Below, piece after piece: positions 1 through 8,285 of a stretch of 58,584 nucleotides of DNA; position 1 is the stretch's first letter, and every line of letters begins with the position of its first letter. The stretch is from Candidatus Merdivivens pullistercoris. Its GTDB lineage: Bacteria; Bacteroidota; Bacteroidia; Bacteroidales; UBA932. The stretch is taken from contig JADIME010000013.1 of assembly GCA_017694935.1 (NCBI GenBank), positions 1 to 58,584 on the forward strand, given 5' to 3'. Below the pieces are notes generated by a model that saw only the letters and a list, made by a program, of their open reading frames with translations, had not been told where the DNA came from and did not search any database. The translations under genes and the position numbers were made by a program.

Positions 1-42
1 TTTTTTCTCAGAATATTTGAGACACGCTTTTGTGCAGGTTTT

Positions 43-102
43 TGCCGTTTTTTGAGGAGAATAGCAGCGCTATTGTGTGATAAAAACGGCAGAAAGATGC
101 CG
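43..102. repeat. Nested palindromic element at window edge
   Basis: An outer 10-bp stem (TGCCGTTTTT at 43-52 with AAAAACGGCA at 82-91) encloses an inner stem AATAGC/GCTATT (60-65 and 69-74). The right arm can pair alternatively with TGCCG at 98-102. It lies beyond the fimbrial operon terminator, and no gene is visible in 1-174. It could be a dispersed palindromic repeat or the 3' end structure of a gene outside the window; nothing here decides between them. Confidence 0.5.
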
Positions 103-174
103 AAATGGTGGCACAAAGAACTTTTGAAAAAATTTTAAACAGCTTCTTATTATGCAAATGTAATAAATCCTATT

Positions 175-218
175 AAAAAATTCAGGAGCTGTTTGAAAAA
201 AATTCAAAACAGCCCCTG
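175..218 (-). terminator. Rho-independent terminator of the fimbrial operon
   Basis: Read on the minus strand, CAGGGGCTGTTTTGAA pairs with TTCAAACAGCTCCTG (one bulged base and a G-U pair), followed by a T-rich run. It sits 17 bases past the stop codon of the last fimbrial gene, where a terminator is expected. Confidence 0.8.
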
Positions 219-234
219 TGCACTTTCTTGTATT

Positions 235-2955
235 TTAGCGCCTGTTTGTCTCTGTACTGCCATTAGGCATTCCTGTGTTTGAACTGCATCCTGAGTGGGT
301 GATTGTGTATAGGAATGAATCAGCAAGTTCGAACTTGAGCAGTATGGCTTGTCCTCCAAAAAACTCTTCCGCGATATTCCTGTCCGTGACAAACATTCCC
401 GACCCCTCGTTTTTGTCTGTGTACGGATTATGCAGTTCATATACGAAGTTACGTTTATTGAATTGATTTATAATACTGTCGATAAAATTCTCGCATAAAG
501 GCATAAGGGCGTGTGCCGTATCATTGTAAAAGAAAGACGGATTTGTACTCCAGCTGTTAATAAATGTCCCTATAGGGTAGAGGGAGGCTTTATTGCTTTC
601 AAATCTTTCGGATAGTAACAGAAAATCGTGGTTTTCCCCATCTATCGCCTTTACGATTTTGCTTCTCGCCGCCGCATTTTTGTTTATATTGAATATGATT
701 TCCAGATCCAATCTGTACCGTCCGTTTTCATTCCATGGAAAGTGAATGCCAACTTCGAGATTCAGGTAAAGATCGAAATAGTATGTACTGTGGAAACTTT
801 TTCCTGTTTCCGGACTCGTTTTGGTAAGGCGCAATGCAAACGGTCCCGCGCCATCTGGGCCCATGCATAGCCGTATGCCTCCATCTATCGTTTCTTTGGA
901 ATTGATTTCATTATTTGTAGCGTTTGTGCCTTTTTCCCATGACCTGTCCCAACCCAGATGTCTCACGGAAATGCTTGACCCTGTGATGTCTGATTCAGGA
1001 ATGCTTATTTCTAGGTAGTCCTGTCCGTTTTTATTATAGAGGGCGGTGTTGTCGAATGATCCCAAATTTCCTCCATTCCCGGTAAAAGCGGGAAGGACTG
1101 TCACTTCCATTGTTGCCTGCCCCTCAGGAAGGTTTCCCAAAATCCCTTCTGTCCTGAACTCTATGACCCCTTTATACGGATTTATACCGTCTGCCGCTAT
1201 CCCGTATATCTTTCCGACCTGAACCAATTGTTCACTTTTTATTCCTATGTGTAACAAGTCTATTGGTGATGTGGCGTTTTTTACTTTCAAAAACAGAGAC
1301 TGATATACATCTCGGTCAAAATCGATGGCGGTAAGAGTGCGGTTTCCTTCTTTGTACAAAACCATATATTGTGAACTTCCCCCTGCTTCGGAATAAGTCT
1401 GATTGTCGCATATCACCGTAAGTTGTGGAATCTTTATGTTGATTTTGAATTTCTGACTATTTCCGCTTTTGTTTATGATAGTACCATTCAATACTCTGTT
1501 TTCGGCACTCGGCAATTCTTTTACCAATATTCCCAGTTTTTTGCCGTTTTTTGTGTCATTGGGATCGAAACTCAGCCGGATTGCTCCATTTTCAACAATT
1601 CTTGTTTCGCCTCCGGCTTCGAGGGAGATGTCCATTTCCAGCACCCCATGTTTGGTTACGACCCTGATTACCCCGTCATTATTGGATACGAATAGTATGC
1701 TTCTCTCTATTCCAAGCGTAGCCGAAATGTTCTCCGCTATGAAAATCCTATCGTCATCTTCGCTTATGACATTCACGTTTATGCTTCCCGATGCATCTGG
1801 TGAGTCCGATGAGGCTCTTATTGTGGTCTTCCCTACATTGTGTGCAAACAGTTCTCCGTTATTGTATGTGACAATGCTCTCGTCACCGCTTTCATACGTT
1901 ATTTCAGTATATTCTTCAGCCGGTATGGAAAATTTGATTTTCGTATTTTCCACCATGGTTATCTCTTCCCCCATGTCCAGTATGGCATCGCTTACGGTGA
2001 CTCTCCAGGAATCCTCGAATATTCCTTCATCGGTAGCATAAAACGAGATATTGTATCTTTTATTGCGTTCAATCTTGAAATTCAAGATAATGCGATATTC
2101 TATGCGGGCGCTTTCCAAGCCAGCGCTATTGACTATCCTGCCGCTGAATTCTATCCATGAATATTGTTCAGTAACAGGTACTGACGGATCCTGCACATCC
2201 AAATCCCCGGAGACCACTTCATTGGTGAAATTCGCATTTTCCAGCATGAACATGCGGATAGTGCCTCCGTTTTCGAAATTTTCAAGATCTTCATCCGTAC
2301 CCATGTCTCCGTCTCCGAGAGCCTCTTTTGACGGTTTATTGTCTGTGAACGGGGATATCCGGGTGGGAGAGTTGCATATTTGCACGCGTTCCGGTATTAT
2401 CTTTACACCGTCAAGGCTGCTGTATTCTATATTGATTTCCGCTACAAGCCGTCTGACATATATCGGAAAATTTTTGCCCGCCCTCGTGTCTATGTTTATG
2501 CTTCCCGCCATTGGTAGGAAACCGTGTTCATCCACGATTCCATCCCATGAACCTGCATCGTATATGTATTTTTCCATCTCTGCCATATTTCCCGGAGGAA
2601 CGGTTTCCCCCATATTTACCAAAGCGAAAATCCGGTATGTTTTATTGTTTCTTAATTCCAGTGAACACTCGGCTGATCCGTCATAATTTTCAACATAGCA
2701 TGACGCGCAGTAATTGCCGGTCTCTAGATCGTATGCCGTTATGTATATGTCGTCCATTCCGTTGTCATCGGTACAGTATATATCTGCCAACAATCCCTTT
2801 GTGTATTGATTGTCAAATTCACGCAAATCTTCTTCTATGGTAAAAGTGACATTTTGCGTATGATTGTCTTTTTGTTCGTATATGTCCCGGATGCATCCGG
2901 ATGACAGAAATATCGCGATTGCATGCGCGACCAATATGATTGTTCTGTATTTCAT
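235..2955 (-). CDS. Large fimbrial tip-type lipoprotein (DUF4906-like)
   Basis: A 906-aa secreted lipoprotein, last gene of the fimbrial operon. The N-terminus has a lipobox ending LSSGC, with the lipidated cysteine at residue 21. The first ~320 residues have the look of Bacteroidales fimbrillin/DUF4906 proteins: a repeated beta-strand pattern and 'ARIEYRIILN...YNISFYATDEG'. Residues ~340-396 resemble a bacterial Ig-like (BIg2) domain, with 'SGDESIVTYNNGELFAHNVGKTTIRA'. The remainder is beta-rich without motifs I recognise. In related loci the large distal gene encodes the low-abundance tip or adhesin subunit, which is the likely role here; that is inference from size and position. It begins 7 bases after the FimB/Mfa2-like gene and is probably translated from the same mRNA. 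Confidence 0.75.
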   Translation of the reverse strand: MKYRTIILVAHAIAIFLSSGCIRDIYEQKDNHTQNVTFTIEEDLREFDNQYTKGLLADIYCTDDNGMDDIYITAYDLETGNYCASCYVENYDGSAECSLELRNNKTYRIFALVNMGETVPPGNMAEMEKYIYDAGSWDGIVDEHGFLPMAGSINIDTRAGKNFPIYVRRLVAEINIEYSSLDGVKIIPERVQICNSPTRISPFTDNKPSKEALGDGDMGTDEDLENFENGGTIRMFMLENANFTNEVVSGDLDVQDPSVPVTEQYSWIEFSGRIVNSAGLESARIEYRIILNFKIERNKRYNISFYATDEGIFEDSWRVTVSDAILDMGEEITMVENTKIKFSIPAEEYTEITYESGDESIVTYNNGELFAHNVGKTTIRASSDSPDASGSINVNVISEDDDRIFIAENISATLGIERSILFVSNNDGVIRVVTKHGVLEMDISLEAGGETRIVENGAIRLSFDPNDTKNGKKLGILVKELPSAENRVLNGTIINKSGNSQKFKINIKIPQLTVICDNQTYSEAGGSSQYMVLYKEGNRTLTAIDFDRDVYQSLFLKVKNATSPIDLLHIGIKSEQLVQVGKIYGIAADGINPYKGVIEFRTEGILGNLPEGQATMEVTVLPAFTGNGGNLGSFDNTALYNKNGQDYLEISIPESDITGSSISVRHLGWDRSWEKGTNATNNEINSKETIDGGIRLCMGPDGAGPFALRLTKTSPETGKSFHSTYYFDLYLNLEVGIHFPWNENGRYRLDLEIIFNINKNAAARSKIVKAIDGENHDFLLLSERFESNKASLYPIGTFINSWSTNPSFFYNDTAHALMPLCENFIDSIINQFNKRNFVYELHNPYTDKNEGSGMFVTDRNIAEEFFGGQAILLKFELADSFLYTITHSGCSSNTGMPNGSTETNRR

Positions 2956-2962
2956 AATTCAT

Positions 2963-3772
2963 TCATAAGATTAAATCGCCCCAACTTCCTGTCACCCATT
3001 CTGCATTCCCGAGCCTGATCTCCATCAAGTTCCCGTTGATTGTCAATTCAATGTCCATCAGATCCTTTGCCTCCCAATTGTACCCTTTGGATGCCAATAT
3101 TTTTCCAAGCGGTATTTTATATGAGTCGCCGTCCATGTCGTATATGCCTATCATTAAGCCGTCATCGGTCTGTTGAGGCAGTCTCGTGGAAAATGATACG
3201 TATTTGTCACGGTATGTGAAATCAGGTCTGCAATAAAATTTGCCGGAAACAGGCTCCCCGTTTATCTTGTATCCGTTGGAATACCCTTCCAGATAAAGTC
3301 CGCCTATGTCATTTTCTTCATTCAGAATAGAGGCGTTCAGTGTCGCGAATCTTTTGTTAAAATCGATTGTTACCTCGGCTTCTTCGACGCGGGTGTCCAT
3401 AAAGGTTCCGAACTTATACAGTGCCGGAAAATCTTCCCCGTTTTCGCCAAGGATTTCCGGCCCGTCTATGGCAAATGCGGGGAAAACATATCCGGTAGTA
3501 TCGCACCATACATATATTTCGACATTCTTTTTTCTGTCTATGTCGTGTACATATCCTTCGGATAATTGCCCTGCCGGAACTTCTATACGCTCTTTCATGG
3601 TGTTGCCGTCATAAATATAGATAATAGGCACATGCTGTCCATCGGGGAGATCCACAGCTTTGAATAACAGTCTGCATGGGCATTCGTTCCTGTCTTCAAG
3701 AATATTGCAGGAGGATAGGAATATTCCTAAAATAGCGGCAACGGCAATTGCCCGGGATATATGATTATGCAT
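2963..3772 (-). CDS. FimB/Mfa2 family fimbrial anchor lipoprotein
   Basis: A 269-aa lipoprotein (lipobox LSSC, Cys22). Directly after the lipidation site is the family signature 'EDRNECPCRLLF', typical of FimB/Mfa2 proteins, which anchor the fimbrial shaft to the outer membrane and limit its length. The rest is a beta-sandwich-like sequence with 'GLYLEGYSNGYKINGEPV'. The gene lies 18 bases downstream of the fimbrillin gene and 7 bases upstream of the 906-aa putative tip gene, so shaft, anchor and tip are made together. I am confident of the family. Which fimbrillin it anchors follows only from position. Confidence 0.85.
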   Translation of the reverse strand: MHNHISRAIAVAAILGIFLSSCNILEDRNECPCRLLFKAVDLPDGQHVPIIYIYDGNTMKERIEVPAGQLSEGYVHDIDRKKNVEIYVWCDTTGYVFPAFAIDGPEILGENGEDFPALYKFGTFMDTRVEEAEVTIDFNKRFATLNASILNEENDIGGLYLEGYSNGYKINGEPVSGKFYCRPDFTYRDKYVSFSTRLPQQTDDGLMIGIYDMDGDSYKIPLGKILASKGYNWEAKDLMDIELTINGNLMEIRLGNAEWVTGSWGDLIL

Positions 3773-3790
3773 AGCGTCGGCCTTTGTTTG

Positions 3791-4804
3791 TCAGATGATT
3801 TTGTCGGTCGTGAGGCCTTTTTCCCAATCTACTACGGTAATAGTGAAATTGCACATTTCACCGTCTATCCTTTCCCATGGATTGTCTGTCCCAGGTTTTG
3901 TGATAGTCAGATTGTTGATGATATATGAGTGGTTGGCCTCTATGTTGCCGAAAGGAATAGGGTAGTAGCATGTCTTTCCGTTCAGGGCGGCTTCAATTAC
4001 CAACCGTGTAAAACGCGGGCTCCAAAGCGCATCGTATGAGTCGTCCGCTATGTCATTCGGGTATACGTAATAATAATGTTCTTGCGAATATTCTCCGTGA
4101 AGTGCTATTGTCCGGTCTATATTGTCATCTTCAAGCAGGGATTTTATATCGTCCGTTTCATCTTCCCATAATCCGTTTTTATTGTACCATACGGTAGGGG
4201 AGTTTTCACCTCTAAGATCGGACAGTCCCGAAACATTTGATACGAAAATCCTCTGTATTTCAAAGGCCTGCTTTTGGAATACCGGGTCTTTCATTTCATT
4301 CTTGATGGTCCCGACGGCAATTTTCGCAACGTTTCTTCTCGCTTCCATGTTTACATCTGCTCCGCTTTCATCGATAGTGAATGATTTTTCGGCGTACATT
4401 ATCAGGTTCCCTTTTGAATTGTCTTCCAACGGGACGGATATTTCATCCACGGAACCGTAGCTGAAATTTTCGCCGGCATGGCTTTGTCCCATATTGACAA
4501 TTGCCGCCGCAGTATATGAACCTTCGTAAATCTCCATTTCGGCTGTCGCACCGTCTGTAAGCAGCGAGGTCACGTATTCGCCCGAATCATCGAAAATGAT
4601 AAATTCGACGTTGTTCAATGCTTCTTCGTCGGAAGAGCCTGTCAGTTTTGTAGATGCACTTCCGCCATTGACTGAACTGTCATCCAGGCAGAATCTTACG
4701 ATGCTTTTTCCGTTTTCATTTCCGGTGCCGTCTTTTTTTTCGATTTGTTCGCAACCTTGTGCAATTGTGGCGATAACACTTAATGCCAATAGTAATTTTT
4801 TCAT
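3791..4804 (-). CDS. Fimbrillin family lipoprotein (putative shaft subunit)
   Basis: A 337-aa lipoprotein (lipobox IAQGC, Cys18). The pattern 'VEFIIFDDSGEYV...YTAAAIVNMG' and the later 'RNVAKIAVG' strand match Bacteroidales fimbrillin N-terminal domains. Such precursors are lipidated, surface-exposed, then cut by a trypsin-like protease (Rgp in Porphyromonas) before polymerising by donor-strand exchange. It is the first structural gene after the DUF3868 gene. The leader just before the ATG is extremely A/T-rich (TTAATCAATTAATCAAATTAACAAAAA), a type of start often seen in highly expressed Bacteroidales genes. A 103-base nested hairpin region lies between it and the upstream gene. Shaft function is inferred; the family is fairly sure. 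Confidence 0.75.
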   Translation of the reverse strand: MKKLLLALSVIATIAQGCEQIEKKDGTGNENGKSIVRFCLDDSSVNGGSASTKLTGSSDEEALNNVEFIIFDDSGEYVTSLLTDGATAEMEIYEGSYTAAAIVNMGQSHAGENFSYGSVDEISVPLEDNSKGNLIMYAEKSFTIDESGADVNMEARRNVAKIAVGTIKNEMKDPVFQKQAFEIQRIFVSNVSGLSDLRGENSPTVWYNKNGLWEDETDDIKSLLEDDNIDRTIALHGEYSQEHYYYVYPNDIADDSYDALWSPRFTRLVIEAALNGKTCYYPIPFGNIEANHSYIINNLTITKPGTDNPWERIDGEMCNFTITVVDWEKGLTTDKII

Positions 4805-4844
4805 TTTTTGTTAATTTGATTAATTGATTAATAATAAGTTAAAA

Positions 4845-4947
4845 ACCGTACCGGAAGAAAGCACGTGTCCTCCCGCACTATCGTCTTTATGAATGCTCCC
4901 CTCCAATTCTTTTCATAAAAGCGATTCTCCAAATCCTCCGGTACGGT
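4845..4947 (-). promoter_or_regulatory. Nested intercistronic RNA hairpin before fimbrillin
   Basis: An 11-bp perfect inverted repeat (ACCGTACCGGA at 4845-4855, TCCGGTACGGT at 4937-4947) encloses a second one: TCGTCTTTATGAA (4881-4893) with TTCATAAAAGCGA (4912-4924), 12 of 13 positions pairing, 18-base loop. It fills most of the 155-base gap between the DUF3868 and fimbrillin genes. No T-run follows the outer stem on the minus strand, so it is not a standard terminator. Stabilising or processing the downstream fimbrillin mRNA is a reasonable guess. Confidence 0.6.
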
Positions 4948-4959
4948 ATGTCAAGCAAT

Positions 4960-6852
4960 CTAAATAAGTTTTGCGCATTCAGGATCAAGCCTGTACCTGT
5001 ATTTGAATTTACTGTCCTGCCCGATTGCCGATTTTAAAAACCGGACGGCTTTTTCAGTGTCTCCAAGCCTTGAATACGCAATTGCCATAAGGTAATCCCT
5101 GTCTCCGCTGGCTTCCAGGTTTTCCAGTATCCCGAGTGCGGAATAATTGTAGTCCATTAACAGATAGGCCAAAGCAGTATTGTAGTCTTTATAGCCGTTA
5201 AGGTATTCCAACGCCTTTTTGTAGTCTCTGTCTTTTAAATATCCGACCCCCTTCATGTACAGCGTATCTATTTGGGTTGTAACAACCGTGTCGGAGATAG
5301 CGTCTTTTTTGTGGATATGAAAGGAAAATTCAACGTTACGCATTTTGTCATAAATGGAGTCGGATATGGTTTTGTAATAAGGCAATTCCCTCAGTCTTTC
5401 TTCTTTGTCCGATTCATCGGTATCCGATACGCATCTTAATATTTCCGCGACCTGGCTTTCACTGAAGCATCCCGACAGCATGAGATGTTTTTCAAAACCA
5501 GCCCAGTCTTCGCCTATGCCGTATGCCCTGATGTTTTTATAAATGTTGTCATAATCAATCGGGGCGGCCTGGTGCATAGATGACATATTTCCAGTAGTAT
5601 CGATTATAGAAGAAAGATCCTCGATCGAGGCAAAGTAAACGCGTTCCCTGCCGTCCCGATGTTTCTTGACAGTCTCTTTTACCTTTTTTAAAACGAAACC
5701 GGCGCGTTCCTGAGAAAGTCTTTTATTGTAGTCTTGCCTGCCTTCAGGAGATGCTCCTCCTTTTATGATTATGGAATCGAGCACGAGGTCTTTGTTTTCA
5801 AGAAGTGAGTTCAATATGCTTTCAGCCTTGCCGAATTCTTTTTTATTGTCCGCTATCTCTTCTTTGAAATAATATTTGTCGAGTTCGAAACGGATGTCTG
5901 CACGTGCTGTTATTACGGAGTCCCGCGAAGTAATTTTCACGATGTATTTCTCCCTGTTGTCGGCAAGGCTGCTGATGGAACTTATGTAGAATTTCGTGGT
6001 GTCTTTACTTAGATTGCTGTACAGTATGCTCCCGTCCGTTTCTATCGATGATCTGAGATTCATGTCTATGCGTCTCATTTTGGGTGTGGTGTTTATAAGC
6101 TGGCGGTATCTGTAATGTATGTTGCCTCCGGATTTGTCTATGATTGTGTCTATCCGTACTCCTCCGTTTATATATGGGGATTTTACGAAACGTTCATATT
6201 TTTTGCCTATCCGCGAGTGCCGTATGAGATTGAGCCTTTTCAGCCAGTTTTTAGTATAATGTTTTACGGCTTCATCCTCAGTCACTCCGAATGGCGCGGC
6301 CGCGTACCGTTCGAGAAAGAGTTTCAGGCTCCTTCTATATAGGAAAAGCTCTTCTTCGTTCAATGGAAGCAGTGATTTCAAGTATTTTTCGTATTTCTCA
6401 TAGCCGTTTTGCTGTCGGCGCTTGTAGTCTTTTCCGCTTATGAGGATGGAGTCAAGCTGCTCTTTGTCGTTCAGAATGGTGAGGACCGGGGTGATACGTA
6501 CCTGCCACGCCGTATTCAGCATGATTTCGGGTACGACTATTTCAAAGTCCAACTCGACTGTGCCATGGCGCTCGCTGACTTGTTTGTGTCTGGCTACCAC
6601 GAAGGCGGCATCGAGTACGTCTATCGGTTTCATTTCACCGTTCTCGTCGAGTACCGCGTTCATTACATCGGATTCTTCCCGCACGGTATCGCGTACGACA
6701 GGCTTTTCCATGCGTGCAAGCTGTTCCTCCTGCATCATCACTCCGATACTTGGATGTTCTTTGTGCAAAGTTCTGATCTGTAGTTGTGTAGTACAAGATA
6801 TCGGAGCTGATGCAGCGGCAATTAACAATATTATCATGAAAGTATTTCTCAT
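4960..6852 (-). CDS. DUF3868 / OmpA-like fimbrial locus lipoprotein
   Basis: A 630-aa predicted lipoprotein (lipobox ending PISC, Cys20). The N-terminal part fits the DUF3868 proteins of Bacteroidales fimbrial loci. Around residues 365-385 there is an OmpA-like stretch, 'IIIKGGASPEGRQDYNKRLSQERA', the usual peptidoglycan-binding signature of this group. The C-terminal ~100 residues look like TPR helices ('YLKDRDYKKALEYLNGYKDY', 'AYSRLGDTEKAVRFLKSAI'). It is therefore probably a periplasmic or outer-membrane protein tying the fimbrial machinery to the envelope. It follows the DUF3575 gene by 13 bases, a pairing seen widely in these loci. The exact role is unknown in the family. Confidence 0.75.
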   Translation of the reverse strand: MRNTFMIILLIAAASAPISCTTQLQIRTLHKEHPSIGVMMQEEQLARMEKPVVRDTVREESDVMNAVLDENGEMKPIDVLDAAFVVARHKQVSERHGTVELDFEIVVPEIMLNTAWQVRITPVLTILNDKEQLDSILISGKDYKRRQQNGYEKYEKYLKSLLPLNEEELFLYRRSLKLFLERYAAAPFGVTEDEAVKHYTKNWLKRLNLIRHSRIGKKYERFVKSPYINGGVRIDTIIDKSGGNIHYRYRQLINTTPKMRRIDMNLRSSIETDGSILYSNLSKDTTKFYISSISSLADNREKYIVKITSRDSVITARADIRFELDKYYFKEEIADNKKEFGKAESILNSLLENKDLVLDSIIIKGGASPEGRQDYNKRLSQERAGFVLKKVKETVKKHRDGRERVYFASIEDLSSIIDTTGNMSSMHQAAPIDYDNIYKNIRAYGIGEDWAGFEKHLMLSGCFSESQVAEILRCVSDTDESDKEERLRELPYYKTISDSIYDKMRNVEFSFHIHKKDAISDTVVTTQIDTLYMKGVGYLKDRDYKKALEYLNGYKDYNTALAYLLMDYNYSALGILENLEASGDRDYLMAIAYSRLGDTEKAVRFLKSAIGQDSKFKYRYRLDPECAKLI

Positions 6853-6865
6853 TTTTCAATGTATG

Positions 6866-7426
6866 TTAAAACATATATACAAGCTGTACGATAAGGTTGT
6901 CGGGGAAAATGTACGGTGTCACGCCCTTTGAAACAATTTCGCCGCAACTCTGGCATTTGTATCTCACATAGTCTTTTATGCCTCCGAGCAGGCCTATGCC
7001 GAGTTCCAGATTTAGGTTGGGGGTAAGCATGATGGCATAGCCTCCGAACAGGCCGACCGAATATCCCATGCCTTCTTCGGTGCGCCTTGAGACAAGTCCG
7101 CCGTAATTGTATATGGAATATTGCAATTTGGCTCCGGCGAACCATCCTGAATTGAAATGCCAGAACCAGTATCTCGATCCGGCGGATATGGAAAACAGGC
7201 GATGCTGTATCTGTCCGGCAGTACCTTTGTTAAAGGTAAAAGGATTATATGCCCCTTTTGCGAATAGACTCCAATGCTGGTTCAGTGCGTATGCTCCTTC
7301 TATATTGAATGTGGCGAAGTTTGCATAGTCCGCAAGGTTTGTTGAAATGGAAATGCGTTGAGCTTTCAGTAATGTAGGAGCGGTGACCGCCAATGCTACA
7401 ACGATGATGATAAATCTGCCTCTCAT
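6866..7426 (-). CDS. DUF3575 family outer-membrane beta-barrel protein
   Basis: A 186-aa protein with a cleavable signal peptide (about residues 1-22, ending LLKA). The mature part has the DUF3575 pattern 'ISTNLADYANFATFNIEGAYALNQHWSLFAKGAYNPF', glycine/aromatic-rich alternating strands and a terminal 'LIVQLVYMF', as expected for a small outer-membrane barrel whose last residue is Phe. A pair of cysteines (CQSC) occurs near residue 160. It is the first gene of the fimbrial operon and has a -7-type box upstream. DUF3575 genes sit at the head of fimbrial loci in many Bacteroidales; no molecular function is established. Confidence 0.75.
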   Translation of the reverse strand: MRGRFIIIVVALAVTAPTLLKAQRISISTNLADYANFATFNIEGAYALNQHWSLFAKGAYNPFTFNKGTAGQIQHRLFSISAGSRYWFWHFNSGWFAGAKLQYSIYNYGGLVSRRTEEGMGYSVGLFGGYAIMLTPNLNLELGIGLLGGIKDYVRYKCQSCGEIVSKGVTPYIFPDNLIVQLVYMF

Positions 7427-7452
7427 AATCTTGTCCCTTCTGTTTTGTGCCG

Positions 7453-7460
7453 CAAATCTA
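7453..7460 (-). promoter_or_regulatory. -7 box of the fimbrial operon
   Basis: Minus-strand TAGATTTG followed by CGGC matches the Bacteroidetes -7 consensus TAnnTTTG. It lies 27 bases ahead of the DUF3575 start. No convincing TTTG -33 element at normal spacing was found. Confidence 0.5.
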
Positions 7461-7549
7461 TGTGAAAGAATACAGAAAGACCCTCAAAAAAAGATAAACT
7501 TTAAAAGTTTTGATTATCTTGCGAAAAATTATGTTTTAGCGTTTTTTAT

Positions 7550-8188
7550 ATGAGTTTTTTTTGGTTTTTTAAGGCATCCGGGGATAAAATTTATCCTTAT
7601 TTTGAAAAACAGGCATCATGTTTCGTGTCGGCGGCGGGGCTTCTTTCTGACTTGGTGAGGTCGAAGGAGGTTTCGGAACGTAAAAACATATATAGGAATA
7701 TAAAGTTGTGCGAAACACAAGGCGATGCTGTCATCACCACGCTTTATGAAGAGATGGTCGAGATAAAAAGCACTCCTTTCGACAGGGCTGACGTGCAGGG
7801 ACTGGCTACTATGCTGGACGATTTCCTCGACATGATCAACGACAGTGCAAAGCGGGTGCTGATATATCTTCCGAAAAGGATAGATTCACAGGTAATCGAA
7901 CTGGCCGATTATATAAAGGAGGATGCCGTTGTGCTCGAATTGCTTGTAGGCCAGATGAAATTCATCGGCAAGAAGCCTATGCAGGTATTGCAGCAGTGCG
8001 AAAGGATAACCCAGATCGAACATGCCAGCGATGACGTTTTCGGGGAGTATATGACTTTCCTGTTTGAAAACGAGAAGGACGCGATAGAGTTGGTGAAATA
8101 TAAGAATATAGTCGAAGCCTTGGAGGATACTACGGATTGTGCCAAGGACATAGCCGGGCTGATACGGAAGATAGCTTTCGAGAAATAG
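7550..8188 (+). CDS. DUF47 family protein (PhoU-like Pit accessory)
   Basis: A 212-aa all-helical protein of the DUF47/Pit-accessory family, cytosolic relatives of PhoU. The family pattern is visible: an N-terminal 'FFWFFKASGDKIYPYFEKQA' segment, 'ETQGDAVITTLYEEM' (the E-x-x-(G/A)-D metal-binding type motif) and the second half-repeat 'CERITQIEHASDDVFGEYMTFLF'. These proteins usually sit beside a low-affinity phosphate permease (Pit) and modulate it. Here no Pit gene follows; the next gene is the convergent mmd operon. A weak -7-like TATCTTGC is 28 bases upstream. Family sure, partner unknown. Confidence 0.85.
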   Translation: MSFFWFFKASGDKIYPYFEKQASCFVSAAGLLSDLVRSKEVSERKNIYRNIKLCETQGDAVITTLYEEMVEIKSTPFDRADVQGLATMLDDFLDMINDSAKRVLIYLPKRIDSQVIELADYIKEDAVVLELLVGQMKFIGKKPMQVLQQCERITQIEHASDDVFGEYMTFLFENEKDAIELVKYKNIVEALEDTTDCAKDIAGLIRKIAFEK

Positions 8189-8222
8189 TTTCCATAAGGC
8201 AATCTCCATACTGTAATTCCGG

Positions 8223-8260
8223 AAAAAAACAGGGCGGTTCCGCGCAAACGGATCGCCCTG
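8223..8260 (-). terminator. Terminator of the mmd operon
   Basis: Minus-strand stem CAGGGCG...CGCCCTG with an inner CCG/CGG pair, followed by seven T residues (AAAAAAA at 8223-8229 on plus). It lies between convergent DUF47 and mmdB; the T-run favours the minus strand. Confidence 0.8.
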
Positions 8261-8285
8261 TCTCTTATGTAGTTATTTGTATGTT

